A stretch of DNA of 64,000 nt from an uncultured Halomonas sp. (GCF_947500835.1 NZ_CANMTQ010000015.1:33357-97356), one strand, 5' to 3'. Shown: positions 1-9,234, counted from the stretch's first letter. Program-made: numbers and translations. The notes: generated by a model not told the origin, from the letters alone.

Positions 1-2767
1 CCTGCTCTGGGGTGCCTTCGGCGATAATGCGACCACCGCCGGATCCTCCTTCAGGACCTAGGTCCGTCACCCAGTCGGCGGTCTTGACGACATCCAAGTT
101 GTGTTCGATGACCACGATGGTGTTGCCGTGATCGCGCAAGCGGTGGAGCACCGTCAATAGTTGACGTATATCCTCAAAATGCAGTCCGGTCGTTGGCTCG
201 TCGAGAATATAGAGGGTCTGGCCGGTATCGCGTTTGGCAAGCTCCCTGGCCAGCTTGACTCGCTGCGCTTCGCCGCCAGAAAGAGTCGTGGCGCTCTGGC
301 CTAGACGTACATAGGAAAGCCCCACATCGATCAAGGTCTGTAGACGCCGTGCGATTACCGGGACCGGGCTGAAGAACTCCAATGCTTCCTCGACAGTCAT
401 CTCCAGTACTTCGTGGATATTCTTATCCTTGTAGTTGACCTCAAGCGTTTCCCGATTGTAGCGCTTGCCCTTGCATACATCGCAGGGAACGTAGATATCT
501 GGAAGGAAGTGCATTTCGACCTTGATCATGCCCTCGCCTTGGCAAGCCTCACAGCGTCCACCCTTGACGTTGAAGGAAAAACGCCCTGGCTTGTAGCCTC
601 TGGAGCGTGCTTCTTGAGTGCCGGCGAAGAGTTCACGAATTGGCGTAAAGATACCGGTGTAGGTTGCCGGGTTGGAGCGGGGCGTGCGACCGATGGGACT
701 CTGGTCGATATCGATGATCTTGTCGAGCTTATCGAGGCCCTCGATCTTTTTATAGGGTGCCGGTGTCAGGGTGGTGGCGCGGTTTAGCTCGCAGGCGGCA
801 ATCGGCATCAGGGTCGAGTTGATCAAGGTCGATTTCCCCGACCCCGAGACCCCGGTCACGCAAATGAACAAGCCTAGGGGGAGCTCCAGGGTAACATCTT
901 GCAGATTGTTCCCGGTTGCACCGCTCAAGCGCAGCATCTTCTCAGGGTTGCACGGGATTCGATGAGGCGGAATCTCGATGCGTCGCGAGCCCGCAAGATA
1001 CTGACCGGTAAGAGACTCTTCGCTGCTTTCGATATCGTCCGGTGTGCCTTGAGCCACGACACGACCGCCATGCACGCCAGCGCCAGGGCCAATATCCAGC
1101 ACATGATCCGCGGCGCGGATGGCGTCTTCGTCATGCTCGACCACGATTACCGTATTGCCCAGGTCCCGCAAATGCACGAGGGTCTTGAGCAAACGATCAT
1201 TGTCGCGTTGATGAAGGCCGATAGAAGGCTCATCCAGGATATACATGACGCCGACAAGCCCTGCTCCAATCTGACTTGCCAGTCGTATACGCTGAGCTTC
1301 ACCACCGGAAAGCGTATCCGCGCTGCGCTCCAGGTTAAGATAATCAAGCCCTACGTTGACCAGAAATTCCAATCGTGCATGAATCTCGTTAACGATCTTG
1401 AGGGCGATCTCGCCTTTGCGTCCGGGAAGCGTCAGTGTCTTGAAATACTGCCAGGCCTCACCAATCGGCAAGCGCACCATCTGGGGCAGGGTGTAATCAT
1501 CGACGAAAACATGACGCGACTCTTTTCGTAGACGGCTACCTTGGCACGTCGGACAGGGCTGCACGGCCAGATACTTGGCGAGATCATCCCGCACCATGTT
1601 CGATTCAGTCTCGCGGTAGCGCCGCTGCATGTTGGGCAGCACACCTTCGAAAGGATGTTCGCGAGTAACCTTGCGTCCCCGGTCATTGACATAGCTGAAG
1701 GCAACGACGTCATCGCCGCTGCCGTTGAGCACGATATCGCGCTCATGCCGGGCAAGCTCAGCCCAGGGTGTCTCCAGTTTGAATCGATAATGCGCGGCCA
1801 GTGCCTGTAGCTGATTGAAGTAGTAAACGCTGCGTCGATCCCAGCCTTTGATTGCTCCTTCAGCCAAGGAGAGTTCAGGATGACTGATCAGCTTCTCTGC
1901 ATCGAAGAACTGCTGCACGCCAAGGCCATCGCAGGTCGGACAGGCGCCTGCCGGGTTGTTGAAGGAAAACATCCTCGGCTCTAGCTCGGCAATGGAGTAA
2001 CCGCAGACCGGGCAGGCAAACCGTGCCGAAAAAGTGATGTCCTCCTGTTCATCGTCCATGAAATGTACCAGGGCGATGCCGTCGGCCAAGTTAAGAGCGG
2101 TCTCGAAGGATTCGGCCAAGCGCTGTTGCAAGTCTTCGCGGACCTTGATGCGATCCACCACTACGCTGATATCGTGTTTCTTGTTCTTTTCCAGGGGCGC
2201 GATGTCGTCGAGTTCCAATACCTGACCATCGATCATGGCGCGCACGAACCCTTGAGCTCGAAGCTCGCTGATCAGTTGCAGATGCTCGCCTTTGCGGCCC
2301 TTGACGACAGGGGCCATAAGCATCAGCTTACTGCCTTCAGGCAGAGTCAGAACCTGATCGACCATCTGGGAAATGGTCTGGGCCTCTAGATCGGTACCAT
2401 GCTGTGGACAGCGTGGCGTGCCAGCCCGGGCGAACAGCAAACGTAGATAATCGTAGATTTCGGTAATCGTTCCGACAGTGGAGCGCGGATTATGAGACGT
2501 GGATTTTTGCTCGATGGAAATCGCAGGTGACAGCCCTTCGATATGATCCATGTCGGGCTTTTCCATCATCGACAGGAACTGGCGGGCATAGGTGGATAGC
2601 GACTCGACGTAGCGGCGTTGCCCCTCGGCGTACAGCGTGTCGAAAGCGAGCGACGACTTGCCGGAACCTGATAGCCCGGTCACCACGATCAATTTGTCTC
2701 GCGGCAATTCGACATCGATGTTCTTGAGGTTGTGAGTGCGTGCACCCCTGACCAGAATCTTGTCCAT
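1..2767 (-). CDS. uvrA: UvrABC excinuclease subunit A, 3' end cut off by the window
   Basis: UvrA is the damage-recognition ATPase of nucleotide excision repair and hands DNA to UvrB. The frame runs from an ATG at 2767 off the left edge, so 922 codons are visible and roughly the last 20–30 residues are missing. Seen: first Walker A GLSGSGKS at residues 31–38, a second Walker A (VSGSGKST) near residue 645, and CxxC zinc-finger halves (CPVC near residue 250; CDVC and CEAC in the second half). The visible end, GGGRIIAEGTPEQ, is the usual UvrA C-terminal ABC signature region. The gene diverges from an MFS exporter and lies close to ssb, an order common in gammaproteobacteria. No LexA box of CTGT-N8-ACAG type is visible in the 196 bases upstream. 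Confidence 0.98.
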   Translation of the reverse strand, partial: MDKILVRGARTHNLKNIDVELPRDKLIVVTGLSGSGKSSLAFDTLYAEGQRRYVESLSTYARQFLSMMEKPDMDHIEGLSPAISIEQKSTSHNPRSTVGTITEIYDYLRLLFARAGTPRCPQHGTDLEAQTISQMVDQVLTLPEGSKLMLMAPVVKGRKGEHLQLISELRAQGFVRAMIDGQVLELDDIAPLEKNKKHDISVVVDRIKVREDLQQRLAESFETALNLADGIALVHFMDDEQEDITFSARFACPVCGYSIAELEPRMFSFNNPAGACPTCDGLGVQQFFDAEKLISHPELSLAEGAIKGWDRRSVYYFNQLQALAAHYRFKLETPWAELARHERDIVLNGSGDDVVAFSYVNDRGRKVTREHPFEGVLPNMQRRYRETESNMVRDDLAKYLAVQPCPTCQGSRLRKESRHVFVDDYTLPQMVRLPIGEAWQYFKTLTLPGRKGEIALKIVNEIHARLEFLVNVGLDYLNLERSADTLSGGEAQRIRLASQIGAGLVGVMYILDEPSIGLHQRDNDRLLKTLVHLRDLGNTVIVVEHDEDAIRAADHVLDIGPGAGVHGGRVVAQGTPDDIESSEESLTGQYLAGSRRIEIPPHRIPCNPEKMLRLSGATGNNLQDVTLELPLGLFICVTGVSGSGKSTLINSTLMPIAACELNRATTLTPAPYKKIEGLDKLDKIIDIDQSPIGRTPRSNPATYTGIFTPIRELFAGTQEARSRGYKPGRFSFNVKGGRCEACQGEGMIKVEMHFLPDIYVPCDVCKGKRYNRETLEVNYKDKNIHEVLEMTVEEALEFFSPVPVIARRLQTLIDVGLSYVRLGQSATTLSGGEAQRVKLARELAKRDTGQTLYILDEPTTGLHFEDIRQLLTVLHRLRDHGNTIVVIEHNLDVVKTADWVTDLGPEGGSGGGRIIAEGTPEQ

Positions 2768-2855
2768 TACCACCTCGGTAGCGCAAAAGCTCGATTATAC
2801 GCTTCCCTAATGAGGCGGCAAAACGATGTCGTGCTTTTCCTAATAGCGGCGGTAT

Positions 2856-2877
2856 CGGTAGAATACCCGATCTACCG
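2856..2877. promoter_or_regulatory. Inverted repeat between uvrA and the MFS gene
   Basis: CGGTAGA and TCTACCG form a perfect 7-bp inverted repeat separated by 8 bases, with a second, overlapping repeat GGTAT…ATACC. It sits in the middle of the divergent uvrA/MFS intergenic region, where a repressor operator or a short RNA hairpin could lie. No T-run follows, so it does not look like a terminator. The role is unknown. Confidence 0.35.
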
Positions 2878-2963
2878 CTGGGCTTCTTTTTCGCCCTACT
2901 TGACGTTTATCGTCCTGTACCACGGCCCAACGAACCGCTTTTCATTCAGTATGCGACTTGCTC

Positions 2964-4349
2964 ATGACCATTCGTTTGCTTTCTACCGAGCGCCGGGCCA
3001 TCGTCGGTTTGGCCAGTCTATATGCCACGCGCATGCTTGGGCTGTTCATGGTGCTTCCGGTTTTAGCGCTGTATGCCGACGACCTGGCCGGCGCTACGCC
3101 TTTACTGATTGGTTTGGCACTGGGAATCTATGGTCTGACCCAGGCTGTGCTGCAGATCCCTTTCGGGCTGCTGTCCGATCGTATCGGGCGCAAAAGTGTG
3201 ATCGCCGGTGGTCTGATGCTATTCGCCTTGGGCAGTATCGTCGCTGCGGAGGCGACTACCATTGGTGGCGTCATTTTTGGGCGTTGCCTACAAGGAAGCG
3301 GCGCCGTAGCCGGTGCCATCATGGCTTTGCTCGCGGATCAGACTCGAGAAGAAATTCGTACCGCGGCGATGGCCACCATTGGCCTGTCGATTGGCGTGGC
3401 GTTTGCCGTGGCCATGGTGCTTGGACCTTTGTTAGCAGCCTCCTTCGGTCTTGCCGGCGTGTTCTGGTTTACTGCAGGGCTGGCCCTGCTGAGCCTGCTG
3501 GTGCTGTGGCGACTGGTGCCGGCAGCGCCGCGACGAGCGCGGCATCGCGACGTGGGAATGGATCGCAGTCAGCTGCGGGATACACTGACGCGTAGCGACC
3601 TGCTACGTCTAGATTTTTCGATCTTTGCCCTGCATCTGATCTTGATGGCGGTGTTCGTGGCGGTACCATTTCGACTGGTCGATGTTGGTATCGAGGCTGC
3701 GCAGCAGGGTTGGGTCTATTTGGGAGTAATGGCGTTGGCTTTTATCGGCATGGTGCCTTTGGTCATCATTGCCGAAAAATACCGGCGCATGCGCGTTACC
3801 TTTATCGGAGCGGTGGCCAGTATGGTGCTGGTATTGCTGCTACTGGGAGAGGTCAGTCATCAGCGCTGGATACTGATCGCCTTGCTGTGGGCCTTTTTTG
3901 TCGCCTTCAATCTAATGGAGGCGACGTTGCCGTCAATGATCAGTAAATTGGCCCCGGCGGGCGCCAAGGGAACCGCTATGGGGGTGTACTCCACCAGCCA
4001 ATTCCTGGGAGCCTTTCTGGGTGGTGTGCTCGGGGGCGCGTTATCCCAGCATTTTGGCTATGACGCGGTGTTTCTGGGGGCTGCCGGGCTTGCTCTGGTG
4101 TGGCTGTTAATCATCTGGAGGATGCCTGCGCCTCGTCATTTGTCCAGTGAAGTGGTGGCGCTCGACTCGACGCATCATGACGACGCTCTCGATACCTTGA
4201 TGGCTAGCTTTGCAGGCGTCGCCGGCGTCGAAGATGTATTGGTCGTACCCGAGGAGCGCGTCGCTTATCTCAAGGTGGACCGTCAGTGCCTTGATACTCA
4301 AGCATTGGCTCGAGTGATAGGTACCCAGCAGGACCGCAAGGGCGCCTGA
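2964..4349 (+). CDS. MFS efflux transporter, YajR-like with C-terminal YAM-type domain
   Basis: Major facilitator superfamily transporter of the inner membrane, 461 residues. It has twelve predicted hydrophobic segments, the loop 2–3 signature LSDRIGRKS near residue 70, and the family A motif FGLLSDRIG. After the last helix comes a soluble tail of about 75 residues (from roughly residue 385) with a ferredoxin-like pattern ending in YLKVDRQ…LARVIG. This matches the C-terminal YAM domain known from E. coli YajR, a proton-driven exporter whose substrate is not established. The ATG at 2964 is preferred; a TTG two codons upstream (2958) is possible, and neither has a strong ribosome-binding site. 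It is transcribed divergently from uvrA. The substrate cannot be read from the sequence. Confidence 0.88.
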   Translation: MTIRLLSTERRAIVGLASLYATRMLGLFMVLPVLALYADDLAGATPLLIGLALGIYGLTQAVLQIPFGLLSDRIGRKSVIAGGLMLFALGSIVAAEATTIGGVIFGRCLQGSGAVAGAIMALLADQTREEIRTAAMATIGLSIGVAFAVAMVLGPLLAASFGLAGVFWFTAGLALLSLLVLWRLVPAAPRRARHRDVGMDRSQLRDTLTRSDLLRLDFSIFALHLILMAVFVAVPFRLVDVGIEAAQQGWVYLGVMALAFIGMVPLVIIAEKYRRMRVTFIGAVASMVLVLLLLGEVSHQRWILIALLWAFFVAFNLMEATLPSMISKLAPAGAKGTAMGVYSTSQFLGAFLGGVLGGALSQHFGYDAVFLGAAGLALVWLLIIWRMPAPRHLSSEVVALDSTHHDDALDTLMASFAGVAGVEDVLVVPEERVAYLKVDRQCLDTQALARVIGTQQDRKGA

Positions 4350-4544
4350 CGTTAAATCATCTTCTCGTTTCGTAACGCGCGGCGCTTGTAGCATTTGTGT
4401 ATCATTCGGCAATCGTCAAAACTATCGTTCCATGACGTTCTAGGTTGCCTGACAGCCATCGACTTCATCATCGTTGTCCCGAACGGAGGCGATGACCGTC
4501 TTGGGTTTCCAATTAATTGATTGTAGAAGGAAAGGTGATTAACT

Positions 4545-5105
4545 ATGGCTAGAGGCGTAAACAAGGTCATCCTGATTGGCAATCTGGGACAGGATCCGGA
4601 TGTGCGGTTTTTACCCTCCGGCAATCCGGTCGCCAATCTACGCATCGCGACTACCGATAGCTGGACCGACAAGCAAAGCGGACAGCGTCAGGAACGCACC
4701 GAATGGCACAGCGTCGTGCTTTTCAACAAGCTGGCGGAGATCGCCCAGCAGTATGTCAAGAAGGGATCGCGTATTTACATTGAAGGGCGTCTACAAACCC
4801 GTAAATGGCAGGGGCAGGACGGGCAGGATCGCTACAGCACCGAGATTGTGGGCAACGACATGCAGATGCTCGACTCCCGTGGTGCTCAAGGCGGCGGTGA
4901 CTACGCGCAGCAGCCACAAGGTAATTATGGCGTCCAGCAGAACAGTTATGGCCAGCAGGGCGGCGGTCAAGGAGGTCAGAGCCCGCGCCCCGCGCAACAG
5001 CCTCCCGCGCAGGGTGGCCAAGGAAATGCCGGACAGCAAGGTAATAACTACGGCGCGCCTAATCCTGGCAGTTTCGATGATTTCGATGACGAAATCCCGT
5101 TCTAG
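4545..5105 (+). CDS. ssb: Single-stranded DNA-binding protein
   Basis: SSB coats single-stranded DNA in replication, repair and recombination. The 186-residue protein has an N-terminal OB fold (MARGVNKVILIGNLGQDPD through about residue 110), a Gly/Gln-rich flexible linker with repeated QGG and QQ patches, and the acidic C-terminal tip DDFDDEIPF that binds partner proteins. Length and layout match the E. coli protein (178 residues). The start at ATG 4545 is supported by AAGGTGAT upstream. It stands alone on the plus strand, 195 bases after the MFS gene and convergent with the glycosylase gene, 19 bases from it. That 195-base gap shows no clear terminator. Confidence 0.98.
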   Translation: MARGVNKVILIGNLGQDPDVRFLPSGNPVANLRIATTDSWTDKQSGQRQERTEWHSVVLFNKLAEIAQQYVKKGSRIYIEGRLQTRKWQGQDGQDRYSTEIVGNDMQMLDSRGAQGGGDYAQQPQGNYGVQQNSYGQQGGGQGGQSPRPAQQPPAQGGQGNAGQQGNNYGAPNPGSFDDFDDEIPF

Positions 5106-5124
5106 TCATTTGCTTGAAAATGCA

Positions 5125-5721
5125 TCATTTCGTTGAGTTCGGCTGATGCCGTAGGCGCCAGGGAGCTTCCCGGTCCTTGGGTTCGGCGTAGGGAATGCCG
5201 ACCCGAGGGCCGGTAATGACGTTACGATCTTCAACAGGCGTGCCCTGAGCGAGCCAGAGATGTTTTCCTAGGCATAAATCGTGGCGGTTGAACTCAGCCA
5301 CGGTGATACCCATTGCCTGGGTGAGTTTGCCAGGGCCATTCGCGAGATTGCGGCCATTCTTGCCACTGCGACGAGCGAGCATGGTCGCCTCGCCGGTAAC
5401 TGGAACGATGGCTCTCAACAAAACGGCGCCTGCCCGGCCTGATGATTCGGTAACCAGGTTGAACATGTCATGGATACCATATATCAGGTAGACATAGGCA
5501 TGCCCTGGGCGGCCAAACATGGGCGCGCTGCGAGGCGTAAGACCCCGGGCAGCATGGCTGGCGCTGTCTTCGGTTCCGCCGTAGGCTTCTGTTTCGACAA
5601 TACGGCCTACCAGGCGCTCATTACCGTATACGCGCACAAGATGGCGCCCTAGCAAATCCCGAGCGACTTCCAAGGTTGGGCGCGCATAGAAGCCTTGGGT
5701 TAACGGCCCGTCGTTGATCAT
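5125..5721 (-). CDS. mpg: DNA-3-methyladenine glycosylase, AAG/Mpg family
   Basis: Base-excision repair glycosylase that removes alkylated purines such as 3-methyladenine. Family features seen: GFYARPTLEVARDLLG at the start, the catalytic-region VETEAYGGTEDSASHA, the substrate-pocket stretch AYVYLIYGIHDMFN, NGPGKLTQAMGI, and the terminal RVGIPYA…PWRL. The length of about 198 residues is normal. I chose the ATG at 5721, because this leaves room for the divergent promoter of the next gene; an in-frame ATG at 5760 would add 13 residues but leaves only 19 bases to the neighbour. It sits next to ssb and faces it tail to tail, in a repair-rich corner of the window. Confidence 0.93.
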   Translation of the reverse strand: MINDGPLTQGFYARPTLEVARDLLGRHLVRVYGNERLVGRIVETEAYGGTEDSASHAARGLTPRSAPMFGRPGHAYVYLIYGIHDMFNLVTESSGRAGAVLLRAIVPVTGEATMLARRSGKNGRNLANGPGKLTQAMGITVAEFNRHDLCLGKHLWLAQGTPVEDRNVITGPRVGIPYAEPKDREAPWRLRHQPNSTK

Positions 5722-5749
5722 TGTCAAAGAGCCCCCATCATCATGATAT
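5721..5749 (+). promoter_or_regulatory. Candidate sigma-70 promoter for the 5780 gene
   Basis: TTGTCA (5721–5726) and TGATAT (5744–5749) are separated by 17 bases, which places transcription start near 5757, about 23 bases before the GTG start at 5780. The match is four or five of six in each box. It supports a later start for the divergent glycosylase gene. Confidence 0.45.
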
Positions 5750-5779
5750 TGAGCCTGCATTCTTGGAGAAGGAAGTGCC

Positions 5780-6655
5780 GTGAAGTTGTTGATTCTTGAT
5801 GCAGGGCATTGTTTGAGTCTGGCATTTATGCGTCAAGCCAATCGGCGCAACGATACTGAGCTAGTAATTGTGCAGGCGTTGACGCTCACCTCCGAGCAGC
5901 TTGAAGAAGTAGCCCCAGATGCCTTGATCATCCCGCCCTTGGCATCCCCCAGCGATGCGACTCCGGCATTGGTGGAGTCTCACGCTAAAGCCGTGGAGAA
6001 CTGTCTGGCATTGTGTCGCCATGCCGGTGTGCCCTTGGTATGGTGTGTCTCGGACGAACTCTACGAAGATGGCGCCGAGCTACCCATTGATGAGCATGTG
6101 ATTCCCCACCCACGGGATGAAAGCCTGCGTCGGTTGATTGCCACCGGCAATCGCATTCGCACAGACCTTACTGAGCATCTGATCGTGCGGCTAGGGCCGC
6201 TGTTTGCTCTTGAGGGCGGCGGCGCCTGGCTGTCTGAGCTGATCGAGCAGCTTTTGCAGGGGCGCAGTGTACGCGCCGCGGAAGATATCGTTTTTTGTCC
6301 AATCTCAGCAGATGCCGTGGCCATGGCGTTGATCGGTATGCTGCATCAATTGAGCTGTAATGCGACAGCCTGGGGAGCCTACCATCTGGCAGGCATCGAA
6401 CCTGTCAGTGCCTATACTTTTACATCGACAGTACGCATGCAGCTCGATACGCGTCTGGCAGGGATGGGCGAGAAGGTGGCATTGGGCGATCTCAAAGCGC
6501 TTAATCATCATCATGATCAGCCACTACGGCGCGTGCTCAACTGTCAACGTGTACTCGATGTCTTCGGTGTGCATCAAAAACCCTGGCGGATTGAATTGGG
6601 TCGGATGCTGGACATCTGGTGTCACGCTTATCAGGCGAAGGAGAAAAACGCATGA
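5780..6655 (+). CDS. RmlD-like NAD(P)-binding-fold protein of unknown substrate
   Basis: A 291-residue protein with a Rossmann-like beginning (MKLLILDAGHCLSLAFMRQ) and the general layout of the dTDP-4-dehydrorhamnose reductase/sugar-nucleotide-binding family: a middle IVRLGPLFALEGGGAW stretch resembles the RTxWVFG region of RmlD, followed by PISADAVAMALIGML, where these enzymes carry their cofactor-domain helix. The classical glycine-rich GxxGxxG motif is degenerate (DAGHCLSLA), so catalysis is uncertain. The start is GTG 5780, with GAAGGAAG just upstream. Its stop overlaps the plsC start (ATGA), which implies translational coupling with a phospholipid acyltransferase. Family placement is tentative and no substrate is proposed. 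Confidence 0.6.
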   Translation: MKLLILDAGHCLSLAFMRQANRRNDTELVIVQALTLTSEQLEEVAPDALIIPPLASPSDATPALVESHAKAVENCLALCRHAGVPLVWCVSDELYEDGAELPIDEHVIPHPRDESLRRLIATGNRIRTDLTEHLIVRLGPLFALEGGGAWLSELIEQLLQGRSVRAAEDIVFCPISADAVAMALIGMLHQLSCNATAWGAYHLAGIEPVSAYTFTSTVRMQLDTRLAGMGEKVALGDLKALNHHHDQPLRRVLNCQRVLDVFGVHQKPWRIELGRMLDIWCHAYQAKEKNA

Positions 6656-7413
6656 ACACGCTACGCAGCCTGATATTTTATCTGGTCTATTTTCTTGCCA
6701 TTCTATTCTTTGGATTGGTTTGTCTGCCGATTACGCCACTGTTGCCCCTGAGGGGTCGCTACAAGCTACTTAATCTCTACAATCATTTCATCATTGGCTG
6801 GTTCGCATTCATCTGCGGGGTACGCTACGAAGTGCATGGTCGGGAGAACGTGCCCAAAGGGCCGGTGGTGATTCTGGCGAATCACCAGTGTGAATGGGAA
6901 ACGCTTTTCCTGCAGGTGCTCAAGCCTCCCGTTTGCACCGTGCTCAAGCAAGAACTCTTGCGTCTGCCGCTGTTTGGCTGGGCGCTGCGACTGCTTCATC
7001 CTATTGCTCTGGATCGTTCGCGCCCTTCACGCGCCATGAAACAGGTGCTGTCACAGGGGCCCAAGCGGTTGAAAGAAGGGCTATCGGTACTGATTTTTCC
7101 TGAAGGCACTCGGGTCGAGCCAGGGCAGCGGCGGCGTTATAACAAGAGCGGTGCGGTGATTGCCTGTCGCGCCGGAGTTCCTGTGATGCCAGTGGCTCAC
7201 AATGGAGGAGAGCGCTGGCCGGGGCGGCACTGGGTCAAGAATCCTGGGCGTTTGTCGGTGGTGGTGGGTGAGCCTATCGCGACGCAGGGGCGCACCCCGG
7301 AAGAGGTGCTGGTGAGGGTCGAAGAATGGATCGAGTCGCAGCTGACCCTGATTTCAGAAGTCCCACGACCGACGCGGGTTACTGACAAGCCCGCATCACA
7401 ACTTCCTACCTAG
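6652..7413 (+). CDS. plsC: 1-acyl-sn-glycerol-3-phosphate acyltransferase (PlsC family)
   Basis: Inner-membrane enzyme that acylates lysophosphatidic acid to phosphatidic acid in phospholipid synthesis. The 253-residue protein starts with a long hydrophobic segment (residues about 8–32). The catalytic block is NHQCEWE (residues 77–83), an HX4E variant of the HX4D motif that is common in this branch, and the substrate-binding FPEGTR lies near residue 150. The ATG at 6652 overlaps the upstream stop as ATGA; an upstream in-frame start at 6619 would lie inside the preceding gene and is not favoured. The C-terminal 25 residues are polar and probably disordered. It lies just before the fatty acid genes fabB-fabA, on the opposite strand. 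Confidence 0.9.
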   Translation: MNTLRSLIFYLVYFLAILFFGLVCLPITPLLPLRGRYKLLNLYNHFIIGWFAFICGVRYEVHGRENVPKGPVVILANHQCEWETLFLQVLKPPVCTVLKQELLRLPLFGWALRLLHPIALDRSRPSRAMKQVLSQGPKRLKEGLSVLIFPEGTRVEPGQRRRYNKSGAVIACRAGVPVMPVAHNGGERWPGRHWVKNPGRLSVVVGEPIATQGRTPEEVLVRVEEWIESQLTLISEVPRPTRVTDKPASQLPT

Positions 7414-7429
7414 AAAAACCTATCCATAT

Positions 7430-7458
7430 AAAAAAGGGCGCCCAACGAGGCGCCCTTA
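7430..7458 (-). terminator. Rho-independent terminator of the fabAB operon
   Basis: GGGCGCC (7436–7442) pairs with GGCGCCC (7449–7455) around a six-base loop. On the minus strand the stem is followed by a run of T (A7430–A7435 on the plus strand), so it ends the fabA-fabB transcript about 30 bases after the fabB stop. It may also slow plus-strand transcripts leaving plsC, but the T-run on that side is only TT. Confidence 0.85.
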
Positions 7459-7487
7459 AGCTATTTATCGGTTTAACGATGCAACAA

Positions 7488-8705
7488 TCAGATATCTAGC
7501 CGTTGCATGACCAGGCAGGCATTGGTGCCACCGAAGCCGAAGCTGTTGGTCATTGCCCTCTCTATGGTTACATTGTCGCGTCGTGTTTGCACGATATCGA
7601 CACCTTCAGCCTGATCATCGAGTTCGTCGATGTTTGCCGAGGCGGCGATGAACCCATGCTCCATCATCAGCAAGGAGTAGATGGCTTCCTGCACGCCGGT
7701 GGCGCCCAGTGAATGTCCGGTCAAGGATTTGGTCGAACTTATCGCCGGCGTCTGGTTGCCAAAAATCTCACGGATCGCTCTGAGTTCAGAAATATCGCCT
7801 ACCGGGGTCGAGGTGCCATGCGTATTGATATAGTCGATATTGCCTTCCAATCCGGCCATGGCTTGACGCATACAGCGTACGGCGCCTTCACCGGAGGGAG
7901 CAACCATATCGTAGCCATCCGACGTGGCGCCGTAACCGACAAGCTCCGCGTAGATCTTGGCGCCGCGAGCCTTGGCATGTTCCAGCTCTTCAAGGACCAG
8001 CATGCCACCGCCACCGGCAATGACGAAGCCGTCTCGTGCCTTGTCGTAGGGGCGTGACGCCTTTTCAGGCGTGGCGTTATAGCTGCTACTCAAAGCCCCC
8101 ATGGCGTCGAACAGACAGGATAGCGTCCAGTGCTCCTCCTCGCCGCCACCGGCGAACACGATATCCTGCTTGCCCATCTGGATCTGTTCCATGGCGTTGC
8201 CGATACAGTGCACCGACGTAGCACAGGCGGAGGAAATCGAGTAGTTGATGCCCTTTATTTGAAAGGGCGTGGCCAGGCAGGCGGAAACCGTGCTGCCCAT
8301 GGTGCGGGTTACGCGATAAGGACCAATGCGGCGCAGTCCTTTTTCACGTAGCACGTCTGCTGCCTCGACCTGATTGGCGCTGGAAGCCCCGCCGGAGCCG
8401 GCAATCAAGCCGGTGCGCTCGTTGGAAATCTGCTCCGGCGCGAGCCCGGCGTCCTCTATGGCCTGAGCCATGGAGACATAGGCGTATGCCGCTGCATCGC
8501 CCATGAAGCGGCGCTGCTTGCGATCGACCAGAGCGTCCAGATCGATATCGATTGTGCCAGCCACATGGCTACGAAAGCCACGCTCGGCGTACTCTTCTTT
8601 GAAGCGGATACCTGAACGACCTGCCTTGAGCGCATCCAGCACCTGGTGCTGATCATTGCCAAGACAGGAGACGATGCCCAGGCCAGTGACGACCACTCGT
8701 CGCAT
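7488..8705 (-). CDS. fabB: 3-oxoacyl-[acyl-carrier-protein] synthase I
   Basis: Condensing enzyme that elongates acyl-ACP and is essential for unsaturated fatty acids. The 405-residue protein begins MRRVVVTGLGIVSCLGND and carries the thiolase-fold triad: nucleophile Cys161 in SSACATS, the first histidine in NTHGTSTPVGD and the second in SLTGHSLGATG. The length equals the E. coli enzyme within one residue. The ATG at 8705 has AGGAGG upstream; the longer open frame reaching 8810 would run into fabA. It follows fabA by 13 bases on the same strand, so the two form the classical fabAB operon, ended by the hairpin at about 7440. Confidence 0.98.
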   Translation of the reverse strand: MRRVVVTGLGIVSCLGNDQHQVLDALKAGRSGIRFKEEYAERGFRSHVAGTIDIDLDALVDRKQRRFMGDAAAYAYVSMAQAIEDAGLAPEQISNERTGLIAGSGGASSANQVEAADVLREKGLRRIGPYRVTRTMGSTVSACLATPFQIKGINYSISSACATSVHCIGNAMEQIQMGKQDIVFAGGGEEEHWTLSCLFDAMGALSSSYNATPEKASRPYDKARDGFVIAGGGGMLVLEELEHAKARGAKIYAELVGYGATSDGYDMVAPSGEGAVRCMRQAMAGLEGNIDYINTHGTSTPVGDISELRAIREIFGNQTPAISSTKSLTGHSLGATGVQEAIYSLLMMEHGFIAASANIDELDDQAEGVDIVQTRRDNVTIERAMTNSFGFGGTNACLVMQRLDI

Positions 8706-8718
8706 GGAAGCCTCCTGA

Positions 8719-9234
8719 TCAGAAGTTCGCAGTGGAGGTGAACAGACCGACACGCAAGTCATTGGCCTGATAGATCTCGCGGCCATCGACCGCGACAGTG
8801 CCGTCAGCAATGCCCAGAATGAGGCGTCGCGTAATGATCCGTTTCACGTGAATATGGTAAGTGACTTTTTCCGCGTCCGGCATAATCTGGCCGGAAAACT
8901 TGACTTCGCCACAGCCCAGGGCGCGTCCACGTCCCGGATGACCGAGCCAGCCTAGGTAAAAGCCGACCAGCTGCCACATGGCATCCAGGCCCAAGCACCC
9001 TGGCATTACCGGGTCGCCAGGAAAATGGCAGTCGAAGAACCATAGATCGGGCCGAATATCCAGCTCGGCGATCAGTTCACCCTTGTCATAGCGGCCACCG
9101 GCTTCGTCGATACGGATTATACGATCCAACATTAGCATATTGGGGGCCGGCAATTGGGCGTTGCCGGGGCCAAATAGCTTGCCCTGGCTGCAGGCTAGCA
9201 GCTCTTCATATGCAAAGGAGTGTTGCTCGGTCAC
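8719..9234 (-). CDS. fabA: 3-hydroxydecanoyl-ACP dehydratase/isomerase
   Basis: Bifunctional dehydratase and trans-2 to cis-3 isomerase that introduces the double bond in the anaerobic unsaturated fatty acid pathway. Taking the GTG at 9234 as start gives 171 residues, exactly the family length, and puts the catalytic histidine at residue 70 (FFDCH) and aspartate at 84 (GCLGLD), the E. coli numbering. The open frame extends 46 codons further upstream, but that part has no family character. It is the first gene of the fabA-fabB operon. The divergent 245-base region to the GGDEF-EAL gene holds a 19-bp palindrome (9385–9403) that could be a regulator site. Confidence 0.97.
   Translation of the reverse strand: MTEQHSFAYEELLACSQGKLFGPGNAQLPAPNMLMLDRIIRIDEAGGRYDKGELIAELDIRPDLWFFDCHFPGDPVMPGCLGLDAMWQLVGFYLGWLGHPGRGRALGCGEVKFSGQIMPDAEKVTYHIHVKRIITRRLILGIADGTVAVDGREIYQANDLRVGLFTSTANF

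Noticed and set aside
899..1531. A 210-codon plus-strand frame opposite uvrA
   Set aside because: UvrA is unambiguous on the minus strand through this region.
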